Positions 1 to 7,828 of a stretch of DNA of 64,000 nucleotides are shown here, in pieces. The notes below the pieces were generated by a model. The model searched no databases and was not told the origin of the DNA. It saw nothing but the letters and a program-made list of their open reading frames with translations. The stretch is from Knoellia sp. Soil729 (GTDB taxonomy: Bacteria; Actinomycetota; Actinomycetes; Actinomycetales; Dermatophilaceae). Both the position numbers and the translations under genes were made by a program. Numbering within the stretch: the stretch's first letter is position 1; each line of letters opens with the position of its first letter. The stretch spans positions 1,108,811 to 1,172,810 of the forward strand of contig NZ_LMSA01000002.1 of assembly GCF_001427985.1 (NCBI RefSeq). The letters run 5' to 3'.

Positions 1-452
1 CAGCCGGGCCAGGTGCAGCCCTGGTCGCGGTGCCACAGGGCACGGCGTTGACCCCGGGTGAACAGGCGCGCGGCGCGTCCGACGTCGAGGACCTCGCCGG
101 CGGTGCCCAGGACGACGGGGATGATGTCGGCGTCGCAGGCGAGGCGGCGGACGGGGAGGTGGGTGGTGGCGATGAGGCGTTGGTCGTGGACGTGGGTGTG
201 GTGTCGTTGGCAGAGCAGGGCGGCGTTGGTGAGGTCGGATCGGCCGCCGTCGGCCCAGTGGATGAGGTGGTGGGCCTTGGCCCACGCCGGTGGGGAGTCG
301 CAGCCGGGCCAGGTGCAGCCCTGGTCGCGGTGCCACAGGGCACGGCGTTGACCCCGGGTGAACAGGCGCGCGGCGCGTCCGACGTCGAGGACCTCGCCGG
401 CGGTGCCCAGGACGACGGGGATGATGTCGGCGTCGCAGGCGAGGCGGCGGAC
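1..452 (-). repeat. 300-bp in-frame tandem duplication inside the HNH gene (1.5 copies visible)
   Basis: Bases 1-152 are identical to bases 301-452, and the offset is exactly 300 bp. The identity stops at 153/453. Because 300 is a multiple of three, the minus-strand frame continues and the protein repeats 100 residues: the stretch starting RRLACDADIIPVV, then the HNH core, then RRLACDADIIPVV again. A second HNH core would follow beyond the left edge if the duplication is complete. The perfect identity implies either a very recent duplication or an assembly artefact near a contig end. Confidence 0.95.
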
Positions 453-1544
453 CTCAGCGGGGCCCAGCAGGGTGCCCGCAGCGGTGGACCCGAGAACCGT
501 GCCCGCACCCGTGCTGCCGGTGAGGGTTTGACCGAATGCGTCGGTGTCGGTGGTGCAGCTGTCGGGCGTGTGGTCCGGCAGGGCGATCAGTCGCAGGAGG
601 TCGGCCAGGGCGATGGTGACGTGCAGTGCGGTGGACGCGGCGGCGGGGCCCTGGCTCTCGCCGTCGCGGGCGGCGTGGCCGGTGATGATCGCGGCCAGGG
701 CCTCGGCGCGGCGTTGGCTGTTGGGGCGCTCGTCGAAGACCCCGGTGAGGGGGTCGGGGATCGGCTTCGACAACGGCCCCAGGGCCGCTTCGAGGGCGGC
801 GCACTGCTCGGGAGTCAGGCCCATCCGGTACTCGGTGATGTCACCGTCGCTGACCTGCGGCTGGGTCAGGTAGGCCGCGGTCCGCAGCCGCCGCTGCTGG
901 TCCTCAAGCTCACCGTCGAGCCCGTGCTGGGCCAGCAGGCGGGTGCGGATCCGCTTGGCATCCCTGGCGCCCCACTGCACCCCGTGGTCGAGGATGGCGT
1001 CGGTCACGGTCGGGACGGCGTCCTCCTGGAGCCGGTCCTTCATGCGGGCGATCTCGGACAGGGCGGTCAGGGCCAGCGCAAGGGCAACCTCACCGCTGAC
1101 GACGCGGTCCCACACCCTGCCCTGCGGCCGGGTGGAGTCAGCGAACGCGCCCGCCTGTGGGCCCTTGGTGGACCACTGGCCCTCCGGTGTCGCGTGCGCG
1201 ACCTCAACGGCGAACGAGGCCAGCTGACCCGCACCTGCCTGCCGCAGCGAGGGGGCGTGCTCACGCACCCACGCATGCGCCGACCCCTCACCCCGTCGGG
1301 CTGAGGTGAACTCGCCACGGTGCGCCGCCTCGACAGCGATCACGACCTCCGCGGCACCGGCCTGCGCCTTGACGTCGTCGACCAGGGTCAGGAACTCCGC
1401 CAGCTCGACCCCACCCAGCTGCGGCAGGACCTCACGCACCTGCGCGACCGCAGCACGCGCCCGGACCAGGGCGTCACGCGCAGCCGCGACGTCAGGCACG
1501 GGCCGAGCGCCCTGGCCTGAGTCGTCCTGCGTGCTGTCCGCCAT
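1..1544 (-). CDS. DUF222/13E12-family HNH endonuclease, 3' end off the window, internally duplicated
   Basis: The frame is open from an ATG at 1544 to the left edge, about 514 codons. The N-terminal ~360 residues match the DUF222 (13E12 repeat) layout typical of actinobacteria. The C-terminal part has the HNH zinc-finger nuclease core: CTWPGC, then AKAHHLIHWADGG, then NAALLCQRHHTHVH. Members of this family normally hold one HNH domain at the C-terminus. Here a 100-residue block restarts after the first HNH, so a second, tandem HNH is expected. The start follows a strong promoter with a perfect SOS box, and the -10 ends 6 nt before the ATG, so the mRNA is probably leaderless. 13E12 genes under LexA are known in Mycobacterium tuberculosis. 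The cellular role of the family is not established; a DNA-damage-induced nuclease is an inference. Confidence 0.9.
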   Translation of the reverse strand, partial: MADSTQDDSGQGARPVPDVAAARDALVRARAAVAQVREVLPQLGGVELAEFLTLVDDVKAQAGAAEVVIAVEAAHRGEFTSARRGEGSAHAWVREHAPSLRQAGAGQLASFAVEVAHATPEGQWSTKGPQAGAFADSTRPQGRVWDRVVSGEVALALALTALSEIARMKDRLQEDAVPTVTDAILDHGVQWGARDAKRIRTRLLAQHGLDGELEDQQRRLRTAAYLTQPQVSDGDITEYRMGLTPEQCAALEAALGPLSKPIPDPLTGVFDERPNSQRRAEALAAIITGHAARDGESQGPAAASTALHVTIALADLLRLIALPDHTPDSCTTDTDAFGQTLTGSTGAGTVLGSTAAGTLLGPAEVRRLACDADIIPVVLGTAGEVLDVGRAARLFTRGQRRALWHRDQGCTWPGCDSPPAWAKAHHLIHWADGGRSDLTNAALLCQRHHTHVHDQRLIATTHLPVRRLACDADIIPVVLGTAGEVLDVGRAARLFTRGQRRALWHRDQGCTWPG

Positions 1545-1550
1545 GTCTCC

Positions 1551-1580
1551 ATTATCCTCGAACTGGTGTTCGACTGTCAA
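1551..1580 (-). promoter_or_regulatory. SOS (LexA) box inside a sigma-70-type promoter of the DUF222/HNH gene
   Basis: On the minus strand TTGACA (1580-1575) and GATAAT (1556-1551) are 18 bp apart. The spacer holds TCGAAC-ACCA-GTTCGA (1558-1573), a perfect match to the actinobacterial LexA box TCGAAC-N4-GTTCGA. LexA bound here would block polymerase directly. The ATG lies 6 nt after the -10. The match is seen in the sequence; regulation by LexA is inferred from the known consensus. Confidence 0.85.
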
Positions 1581-1801
1581 GGGCGTCATCGAACTTTTTT
1601 TGGCCGAAATCCGCTGGGACACAGCGGAATTCACGAAAAGGGTGCAGACGGCATACGCCGCCTGTGTCCACCGTAGAACGTGGCACTGACAGCGACGCAC
1701 GGAGGTGCTCGAGGTCTGAAGTGTCAGCCTCGGGTTGACGACTCAGGATGGCGTCCGTCCTCGACCGCACAACTGCTGCGAGCGCGTGGATAGGCTCTGC
1801 T

Positions 1802-2221
1802 TCAGTCGTGAGCTTCGTGCAGCTCGCGACCCAGCAGGTCGAGGAACTCGTCGGCCATGGCCAGCTGCGTCTCGAGCCTGGCGCGACGTTCGCCTGCCTC
1901 GGCCAGGACGGTGGCGAGGCGGGCGTGGGCTGCGTCGCGGTCGGCCTTGCTCGAGGCCGGCTCCCGCAGGTCCTCAAGGTCGCGCATGGCCGCGCTCATC
2001 TCGTCGAGGGTGAAACCGAGCGGCTTCATCCGCCGGATGACGAGGATCTTGTCGACGTCGGCCTCGGTGTAGAGGCGGAAGCCACCGTCGGTGCGTCCCG
2101 ACGGGCGCAGCAGGCCGACCTCGTCCCAGTGGCGCAGGCTGCGCAGGGACAGCTCCGTGCGCTCGGCCACCTCGCCGATGTGCATGGACCGTGCCGGCTC
2201 CACGCTGTCCTCGGTGCTCAT
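1802..2221 (-). CDS. MerR-family transcriptional regulator
   Basis: This 139-residue protein opens with a MerR winged helix (MHIGEVAERTELSLRSLRHWDEVGLL, about residues 13-38), followed by the GGFRLYTEADV wing and the MKPLGFTLDEM helix. The C-terminal ~60 residues form the usual antiparallel coiled coil (AERRARLETQLAMADEFLDLL). There is no cysteine cluster for metal sensing, so the effector cannot be read from the sequence. The ATG at 2221 has GGAGGGAGAG just upstream. It is divergent from the SulP transporter gene with 61 bp between the starts, and that gap contains an operator-like inverted repeat. It most likely controls the transporter and itself. Confidence 0.9.
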   Translation of the reverse strand: MSTEDSVEPARSMHIGEVAERTELSLRSLRHWDEVGLLRPSGRTDGGFRLYTEADVDKILVIRRMKPLGFTLDEMSAAMRDLEDLREPASSKADRDAAHARLATVLAEAGERRARLETQLAMADEFLDLLGRELHEAHD

Positions 2222-2247
2222 GGCGTCTCTCCCTCCGGCAGAATTTC

Positions 2248-2269
2248 AACCCTCACGTTACGGAAGGTT
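2248..2269. promoter_or_regulatory. MerR-type operator between the regulator and SulP genes
   Basis: The arms ACCCTCACG and CGGAAGGT (outer AACC...GGTT) form an imperfect dyad of the ACCCTCACGT type common for actinobacterial MerR proteins. It sits between a -35-like TTCAAC (2245-2250) and a -10 TAGGCT (2269-2274), 18 bp apart, on the plus strand. A long spacer with the dyad inside it is the MerR activation arrangement. The plus-strand GTG start is 8 nt after the -10. Confidence 0.65.
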
Positions 2270-2282
2270 AGGCTGCACCCCC

Positions 2283-3797
2283 GTGACTACTGCACACGGG
2301 TCGACCCCCACGACCGCCCTCGAACCCACCGTGCGCAACGCGTTCCGTTCGCCCCGGATGCTGCGCACCGAGGTCCTGGGAGGCCTCGTCGTCGCCCTGG
2401 CGCTCATCCCCGAGGCCATCTCCTTCTCGATCATCGCCGGTGTCGACCCACGCGTCGGCCTCTTCGCCGCGTTCACGATGGCGGTCTCGATCTCGTTCCT
2501 CGGTGGGCGTCCCGCCATGATCTCGGCCGCGACCGGGGCCGTCGCGCTCGTCATCGCCCCCGTCGTGCGGGACCACGGCCTCGACTACCTCCTCGCGACC
2601 GTGATCCTTGGCGGTCTCATCCAGGTTCTGCTCGGAGTTCTGGGCGTCGCGCGGCTCATGCGCTTCATCCCGCGCTCGGTCATGGTCGGCTTCGTCAACG
2701 CGCTCGCGATCCTGATCTTTCTCGCCCAGGTGCCGCACCTGGTCGACGTGCCCTGGGCCGTCTACCCGATGGTTGCCGTGGGCATTGCCGTCATTGTCGG
2801 TATGCCGCGTCTCACTCGCGTCATACCCTCCCCGCTCGTCGCGATCGTGGCGCTGACCGGGTTCGTCCTCGCCACCGGGCTGGGGCTGCCCAACGTGGGC
2901 GACGAGGGAGAGCTGCCCGACAGCCTGCCCTCGCTACTGCTTCCCAACGTGCCGTTCACGATGGAGACGTTGCGGATCATCGCGCCGTTCGCCCTGGCGA
3001 TGGCCCTCGTCGGACTGCTCGAGTCGCTGCTCACCGCCAAGCTCGTCGACGACATCACCGACACGCACTCCGACAAGACCCGCGAGGCCTGGGGCCAAGG
3101 AGCGGCCAACGTCATCACCGGGTTCTTCGGTGGCATGGGTGGCTGCGCGATGATCGGCCAGACGATGATCAACGTGAAGGCGTCGGGGGCTCGCACCCGC
3201 ATATCGACCTTCCTCGCCGGCACGTTCCTGCTCATCCTCGTCGTCGGCTTCGGCGACGTGGTCGCCCTCATCCCCATGGCGGCCCTCGTTGCGGTGATGG
3301 TCATGGTCTCGGTCGGGACGTTCGACTGGCACAGCATCCAGCCCGCCACGCTGCGACGGATGCCCAAGTCCGAGACGTTCGTCATGGCGTCGACCGTGGC
3401 CGTCGTCGTTGCCACCCACAACCTCGCCATCGGGGTCGTCGTCGGGGTGCTCGTGGCCATGGTGCTCTTCGCACGCCGCGTCGCCCACCTCACCAACACC
3501 CACCGCGAGCTCGTCGAGAACCCGGACGGCACCGTCACCGCGCTCTACACCGTGACCGGCGAGCTGTTCTTCGCGTCGAGCAACGACCTCTACACCCAGT
3601 TCGACTACGCCGACGACCCCGAGCAGGTCGTCATCGATCTGTCCCAGTCGCACGTGTGGGACGCCTCCACGGTGGCCTCACTCGACGCGATCACGACGAA
3701 GTACGCCCGCAAGGGCAAGTCCGTCGAAATCGTGGGGCTCAACTCCGCGAGCGCCGAGCGCCATGGCCGACTGTCGGGGTCACTGCCCTCCCACTGA
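2283..3797 (+). CDS. SulP/SLC26-family anion transporter with C-terminal STAS domain
   Basis: This 504-residue inner-membrane protein has the SulP fold. An N-terminal motif LGGLVVALALIPEAISFSIIAGVDPRVGLFA is followed by about a dozen hydrophobic segments and the loop GQGAANVITGFFGGMGGCAMIGQTMIN. The C-terminal ~100 residues (from about LFFASSNDLYTQF) form a STAS domain. The family moves sulfate, bicarbonate or other small anions, usually by Na+ or H+ symport; the substrate cannot be assigned. The frame is open further upstream, but GTG 2283 fits the divergent promoter and avoids overlap with merR. No carbonic anhydrase or sulfate-assimilation gene is adjacent. Confidence 0.9.
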   Translation: MTTAHGSTPTTALEPTVRNAFRSPRMLRTEVLGGLVVALALIPEAISFSIIAGVDPRVGLFAAFTMAVSISFLGGRPAMISAATGAVALVIAPVVRDHGLDYLLATVILGGLIQVLLGVLGVARLMRFIPRSVMVGFVNALAILIFLAQVPHLVDVPWAVYPMVAVGIAVIVGMPRLTRVIPSPLVAIVALTGFVLATGLGLPNVGDEGELPDSLPSLLLPNVPFTMETLRIIAPFALAMALVGLLESLLTAKLVDDITDTHSDKTREAWGQGAANVITGFFGGMGGCAMIGQTMINVKASGARTRISTFLAGTFLLILVVGFGDVVALIPMAALVAVMVMVSVGTFDWHSIQPATLRRMPKSETFVMASTVAVVVATHNLAIGVVVGVLVAMVLFARRVAHLTNTHRELVENPDGTVTALYTVTGELFFASSNDLYTQFDYADDPEQVVIDLSQSHVWDASTVASLDAITTKYARKGKSVEIVGLNSASAERHGRLSGSLPSH

Positions 3798-3825
3798 GCG
3801 GCCCGAGCACCCACGGCCAGGCACG

Positions 3826-4338
3826 TCAGAACCGGAAGCGGGTGCAGTCCGTGGGGAAGGCGAACCACGCCATCGCTCGATGCGGCGTGATGACGCGCAA
3901 GCCTCCGCCATCCTCGCCGGACCAGGAGTCCGGCCCCGGGGAGTAGCCGCTGTCCTTGTATTTCGTGAAGGCCTGCGAGAGCCGCACCCCGAGCCCGTCG
4001 GCGTCGGCGCGGGAGGCCACCGACTCGCCCTCGACGATGACGACCTCGGTGCCGCTCTCGAGCGTCAGCGTGACGGCCGGGTTCTGCTCGACATTGCGCG
4101 TATGCCGTGTGCTCGGCGCTCCGTCGTACCAGAACTTCCCGTCCAGCCAGACTCCCCACCGGGGCACCGAGTGCGGGGTGCCGTCGGGCCGGACACTGCT
4201 GAGCCAGTAGTGCATCGACTGCACGAGGCGTGGCTCGATGTCGGCCCAGGTGAGCAGGCCCTCGGCCGTCGTGGGGATGCCGTAGCCGTCCGGAAAGACG
4301 GGACGGTCGGCAGCGGGTTGGTGCGCCGTGGTGTCCAT
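3826..4338 (-). CDS. PPOX-family (pyridoxamine 5'-phosphate oxidase-like) flavin- or F420-binding protein
   Basis: The protein has 170 residues when started at ATG 4338 (MDTTAHQP). The split-barrel core is visible: HYWLSSVRPDGTPHSVPRWGVWLDGKFWYD, then RHTRNVEQNPAVTLTLE, then VVIVEGES. This is the pattern of PPOX-class proteins that bind FMN, F420 or haem. The C-terminal tail FAFPTDCTRFRF is typical of the actinobacterial subgroup. The frame can be extended to a TTG at 4392, but those 18 codons look non-conserved. It is convergent with the SulP gene and lies just downstream of rnj on the same strand. The substrate is unknown. Confidence 0.8.
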   Translation of the reverse strand: MDTTAHQPAADRPVFPDGYGIPTTAEGLLTWADIEPRLVQSMHYWLSSVRPDGTPHSVPRWGVWLDGKFWYDGAPSTRHTRNVEQNPAVTLTLESGTEVVIVEGESVASRADADGLGVRLSQAFTKYKDSGYSPGPDSWSGEDGGGLRVITPHRAMAWFAFPTDCTRFRF

Positions 4339-4395
4339 GCCCGAGACGCTAGACCTGCTCACCGACACGAGAGCCGATGCTGCGTCGCCCAAAGA

Positions 4396-6093
4396 TCAGG
4401 CGTCGACGACCACCGGGATGATCAGCGGACTCCGACGGTGCGCCCGGTGGGCCCAGTTCGACGCCGCCCGACGGACCAGCTCCTCGACCTGCGCCAGGTC
4501 CTCAATGCCGTCGGACGAGGCCTTGGTGAGCGCCTGCTGGATGAGGGGCGTGGCGGCCGAGAAGTCCAGCAGGTCGGGCGGGAAGCCGTGGGCGAGGTAG
4601 TCGGGCTCCTCGACCAGGGCTCCGGTGTCCGGGTCGGTGATGCACACGATCGTGATGACGCCCTCCTCGGCGAGGGTGCGTCGCACGTGGAGCGTCTCCT
4701 CGGTGGCGCCACCCACGGTCATCGCGTCGACGTAGACCAGCCCGGCGGGGACGTTGCCGGTGATCTTTGCCTGACCATCGACGAGGTCGATGACGCTGCC
4801 GTCCTGCGCGATGAGGACCCGGTCGGCGTCCACGCCCGTGCGGATGGCGATGTCGGCGTTGGCGCGCAGGTGGCGCCACTCGCCGTGGACGGGCAGCACG
4901 TTGGTCGGCTCGATGATGTTGTAGCAGTAGGCCAGCTCACCGGCGCTGGCGTGCCCAGACACGTGCACCTTGGCGTTGCCCTTGTGGACGACGTTGGCGC
5001 CCCAGCGGGTGAGCTCGTTGATGACCCGATAGATCGCGTTCTCGTTGCCGGGGATGAGGGAGCTGGCCATGAGGACGGTGTCGCCGGGGGTGATCTCGAC
5101 GGGGTGGTCGCGGTTGGCCATGCGCGCCAGGGCGGCCATGGGCTCTCCCTGAGACCCGGTGGCGATGACCGTCTGTTGGTCAGGGCGCAGCTTCTCGAGG
5201 GCCTTCATGTCCTTGACCACGAGGCCGTCGGGGATGGTGAGGTAGCCCAGCTCGCGGGCGATGCCCATGTTGCGCACCATCGACCGTCCGACGAACGCGA
5301 CCTTGCGGTTGTGCTGGTGGGCGGTGTCGAGGACCTGCTGGATGCGGTGCACGTGGCTGGCGAAGCTCGAGACGATGACCCGGCCCTTGGTCGTGCGGAA
5401 CACCTGGTCGATGGCGGGAGCGAGCTCGCCCTCGGACACCGTGAAGCCGGGCACCTCGGCGTTGGTGGAGTCGGGCAGGAACAGGTCGACGCCCTCCTCA
5501 CCCAGGCGCGCGAAGGCGCGCAGGTCGGTGACGCGGCCATCCAGCGGGAACTGGTCCATCTTGAAGTCGCCGGTGTGCAGGACCAGTCCGGCCTTGGTGC
5601 GGATGGCGACGGCGAGCCCATCGGGGATGGAGTGGTTCACCGCGATGAACTCGCAGTCGAAGGGGCCGAAGGTGCGGCGGTCACCCTCGGCGACCTCAAT
5701 GGTGCGGGGCTTGATCCGGTGCTCGGTCAGCTTGGCCTCGATCAGGGCCAGGGTGAGGCGGGAGCCGACCACGGGGATGTCGGGACGCTCGCGCAGCAGG
5801 TAGGGAACGCCGCCGATGTGGTCCTCGTGCCCGTGGGTGAGCACGATCGCGTCGACCTTGTCGAGGCGGTCCCTGATCCAGCTGAAGTCAGGGATGATGA
5901 CGTCGACCCCGGGCTGGGACTCGTCGGGGAAGAGCACCCCGCAGTCGACGACCAGCAGGCGCCCCGCGTGCTCGTAAACGGTCATGTTGCGCCCGATCTC
6001 GCCGAGTCCACCCAACGGCACCACCCGCAGGCCGTTCGGCGGCAGGGTGGGCAGTGCGCCAGTGCGCTTGCTGCGGGTCGACCGTCGACTCAT
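4396..6093 (-). CDS. rnj: Ribonuclease J
   Basis: This 565-residue member of the metallo-beta-lactamase/beta-CASP family acts as a 5'-3' exo- and endoribonuclease in rRNA maturation and mRNA decay in the cytoplasm. The start MSRRSTRSKR gives a short basic tail. The catalytic motif HGHEDHIGG is at residues 87-95, with a metal-ligand HTGDFKMD further on, the beta-CASP region (SSFASHVHRIQQ, ATGSQGEP) and the VSGHAS motif. The C-terminal RNase J domain follows (LPVHGEWRHLRANADIA). Length and domain order are normal for the family. The usual actinobacterial upstream neighbour dapA is not here. A weak small ORF and an MFS gene precede it on the same strand. Confidence 0.97.
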   Translation of the reverse strand: MSRRSTRSKRTGALPTLPPNGLRVVPLGGLGEIGRNMTVYEHAGRLLVVDCGVLFPDESQPGVDVIIPDFSWIRDRLDKVDAIVLTHGHEDHIGGVPYLLRERPDIPVVGSRLTLALIEAKLTEHRIKPRTIEVAEGDRRTFGPFDCEFIAVNHSIPDGLAVAIRTKAGLVLHTGDFKMDQFPLDGRVTDLRAFARLGEEGVDLFLPDSTNAEVPGFTVSEGELAPAIDQVFRTTKGRVIVSSFASHVHRIQQVLDTAHQHNRKVAFVGRSMVRNMGIARELGYLTIPDGLVVKDMKALEKLRPDQQTVIATGSQGEPMAALARMANRDHPVEITPGDTVLMASSLIPGNENAIYRVINELTRWGANVVHKGNAKVHVSGHASAGELAYCYNIIEPTNVLPVHGEWRHLRANADIAIRTGVDADRVLIAQDGSVIDLVDGQAKITGNVPAGLVYVDAMTVGGATEETLHVRRTLAEEGVITIVCITDPDTGALVEEPDYLAHGFPPDLLDFSAATPLIQQALTKASSDGIEDLAQVEELVRRAASNWAHRAHRRSPLIIPVVVDA

Positions 6094-6157
6094 CGCTGCA
6101 CCCCCGCCACCGGCTGGGTGTTGGGCAGTGACACTGGGCGGGGGTGCTGCAGGTGGT

Positions 6158-6337
6158 TCACACGTACTCCGATGGTGGGTGTCGAGCAGCCCGGCGACGG
6201 GCTTGCTGTCTCTGGTTGCTGTCGTCCTTGAGACCCATGGTGGTCGCCGCCTTCCCCATGGCGGCGCACCTGGTCTCCAGAGCGTTCACAACCGGGACAG
6301 TGCAAGCGTCCCAGATGTGCGGACCGAACGCCTCCAT
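6158..6337 (-). CDS. Possible small protein of unknown function (59 residues)
   Basis: An ATG at 6337, preceded by AAGGGGTG, opens a 59-residue frame (MEAFGPHIWDACTVP...) that ends in a basic tail (QQARRRAARHPP). GC3 is only about three quarters, lower than in the neighbours, and nothing in it is recognisable. It lies in the 340-bp gap between the MFS gene and rnj, on their strand. It could equally be chance; nothing else is visible in this gap. Confidence 0.3.
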   Translation of the reverse strand: MEAFGPHIWDACTVPVVNALETRCAAMGKAATTMGLKDDSNQRQQARRRAARHPPSEYV

Positions 6338-6433
6338 CACCCCTTCGCCCGTTGTCGACGGCCGGGTGCGATGGGCCGCACAACACGTCAGGACAGTCAT
6401 GACTTTGCCGACGGGGTCGCTCGCGCATGCAGG

Positions 6434-7828
6434 CTAAACCGAGCGACTCGTATGCCGCCCTGCCAGCACCTCGTCCTTGTGGACAGGACGGGCCGGCAGC
6501 AATGCGGCGCAACCGAGGCCGACGACGAGCGCGCCCGCGAAGAACACGAGCAGCACGTGGTGGTCGGAGATGACCTCTGTGCGCGAGGCATGGACGTCCA
6601 GGACGCGGCTCATGACGGCGACGCCGATGATGCCGCCGAGGTACCGCATCGTGGAGCCGATGCCCGCGGCCATACCGGCAGCTTCCGTGCTCGCGGCCGT
6701 CATCGACGCGCTCTGCGCAGGAGGCGTTGTGAGTCCGACCCCGACGCCGAGGAGCGCCAGCGGAATCACGAGTTGGCTCGAGGAGGTGAGGTCGGTCAAG
6801 GCGAGGTCGGCCAGACCCAGCAGCGCCACCAGCGATCCTGCGACCCCGATCCGCCGGGGGCCCAGGTGATCGGTGAGCCGGCCAGCGATGGGGGAGGTGA
6901 TCATCATGGCGAGCGTCAGCGACAGGAGCAGCCGTCCGGTGTCCTCGGCATTCAGGTCGAAGAGGGCCACCCCGAGCAGCGGCACCTGGAAGATGAGGGT
7001 GTACATCACCAGGTTCTGCACGGAGATGAGCACCGCGCCTGCCGAGAAGTGCAGCGACCTGAACAACGAGAACGCGATGACCGGGTCAGCGATTCGTCGC
7101 TCCCACAGCGCGAACAACAGGAGCAGACCTCCTCCGAGGACGAGGAGCACGAGCTCATGTGCAGCTCCAGGGCGCAGGCCCACGATGAGCGCCGTCAGAC
7201 CGGCCGCGAGCAGCACCGTGCCGACCCAGTCGAACCGCGACGGCGCGCCGCGACCTGCCGCGGCCGCGCCCGTGAACGAACCGGTCAGCGAGCCGAGCGC
7301 AACGGCGACCACGAGCACCGGCAGGTTCGCCGCAAAGACGCTCTGCCAGCCGAAGAGCCTCACCAGCTCACCACCGACGAGGGGCCCCACCGCCGCACTC
7401 AGCGCCATCAGGGCACCGAAGGTGCCGTAGGCCCGTCCGCGCCTCTCGGGTGCGAGCACCTGACGCATCAGGGCAAGCGTCGACGGGACCAGCGCCGCGC
7501 TGCCGGCGGCCATCAGGATGCGGGCGAGGATCAGCCACGCCAGCGCAGGAGCCATGAAGCCGAGGAGCGCACCGGCGCCGAGGAAGAGCTGTCCGAGCAC
7601 GATCATCCGGCCGTGTCCGATCCGGTCGCCGATCTTTCCCGCGGGGCTCTGGAGCACCACGGCTCCGACGAGATAGCTGGTGACCAGCGCCTGGGTGACG
7701 AGCGCAGGGTCATGGCCGAAGTCGGAGCTGATGTCCGGCACCGCGACGGCGACCATCGTGGAGTTCAGCGGCATCAGGGTTGCTGCGAGCACGGGGGCGA
7801 AGAGGCGCAGCGCCTCCTTGCTAGGCAC
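6434..7828 (-). CDS. MFS efflux transporter (DHA2-like, about 14 membrane segments)
   Basis: This 464-residue membrane protein matches the drug:H+ antiporter-2 type. It has NSTMVAVAVPDISSDF in the first segment, the loop GKIGDRIGHGRMIVLGQ (motif A), and LMAAGSAALVPSTLALMRQVLAPERRGRAYG. Fourteen hydrophobic stretches can be followed. The chosen GTG at 7828 (MPSKEALRLFAPV) overlaps the end of the ATP-grasp gene by 8 bp, so translation is probably coupled. As the last gene of a five-gene operon with a split dikinase, it may export the product or substrate of that enzyme, or supply resistance to it. The substrate cannot be read from the sequence. Confidence 0.85.
   Translation of the reverse strand: MPSKEALRLFAPVLAATLMPLNSTMVAVAVPDISSDFGHDPALVTQALVTSYLVGAVVLQSPAGKIGDRIGHGRMIVLGQLFLGAGALLGFMAPALAWLILARILMAAGSAALVPSTLALMRQVLAPERRGRAYGTFGALMALSAAVGPLVGGELVRLFGWQSVFAANLPVLVVAVALGSLTGSFTGAAAAGRGAPSRFDWVGTVLLAAGLTALIVGLRPGAAHELVLLVLGGGLLLLFALWERRIADPVIAFSLFRSLHFSAGAVLISVQNLVMYTLIFQVPLLGVALFDLNAEDTGRLLLSLTLAMMITSPIAGRLTDHLGPRRIGVAGSLVALLGLADLALTDLTSSSQLVIPLALLGVGVGLTTPPAQSASMTAASTEAAGMAAGIGSTMRYLGGIIGVAVMSRVLDVHASRTEVISDHHVLLVFFAGALVVGLGCAALLPARPVHKDEVLAGRHTSRSV

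Noticed and set aside
30-1304. 424-codon plus-strand frame over the DUF222/HNH gene
   Set aside because: Shadow of the HNH gene; its internal amino-acid repeat is just the 300-bp DNA duplication.
1748-3946. 732-codon plus-strand frame over merR and the SulP gene
   Set aside because: It is antisense to merR and out of frame with the SulP gene. The product is Arg/His/Pro-rich, as expected from a high-GC shadow frame.
3763-6231. 822-codon plus-strand frame opposite rnj
   Set aside because: It is the antisense shadow of RNase J; the composition is dominated by Gly, Val, Asp and Arg with no domain.
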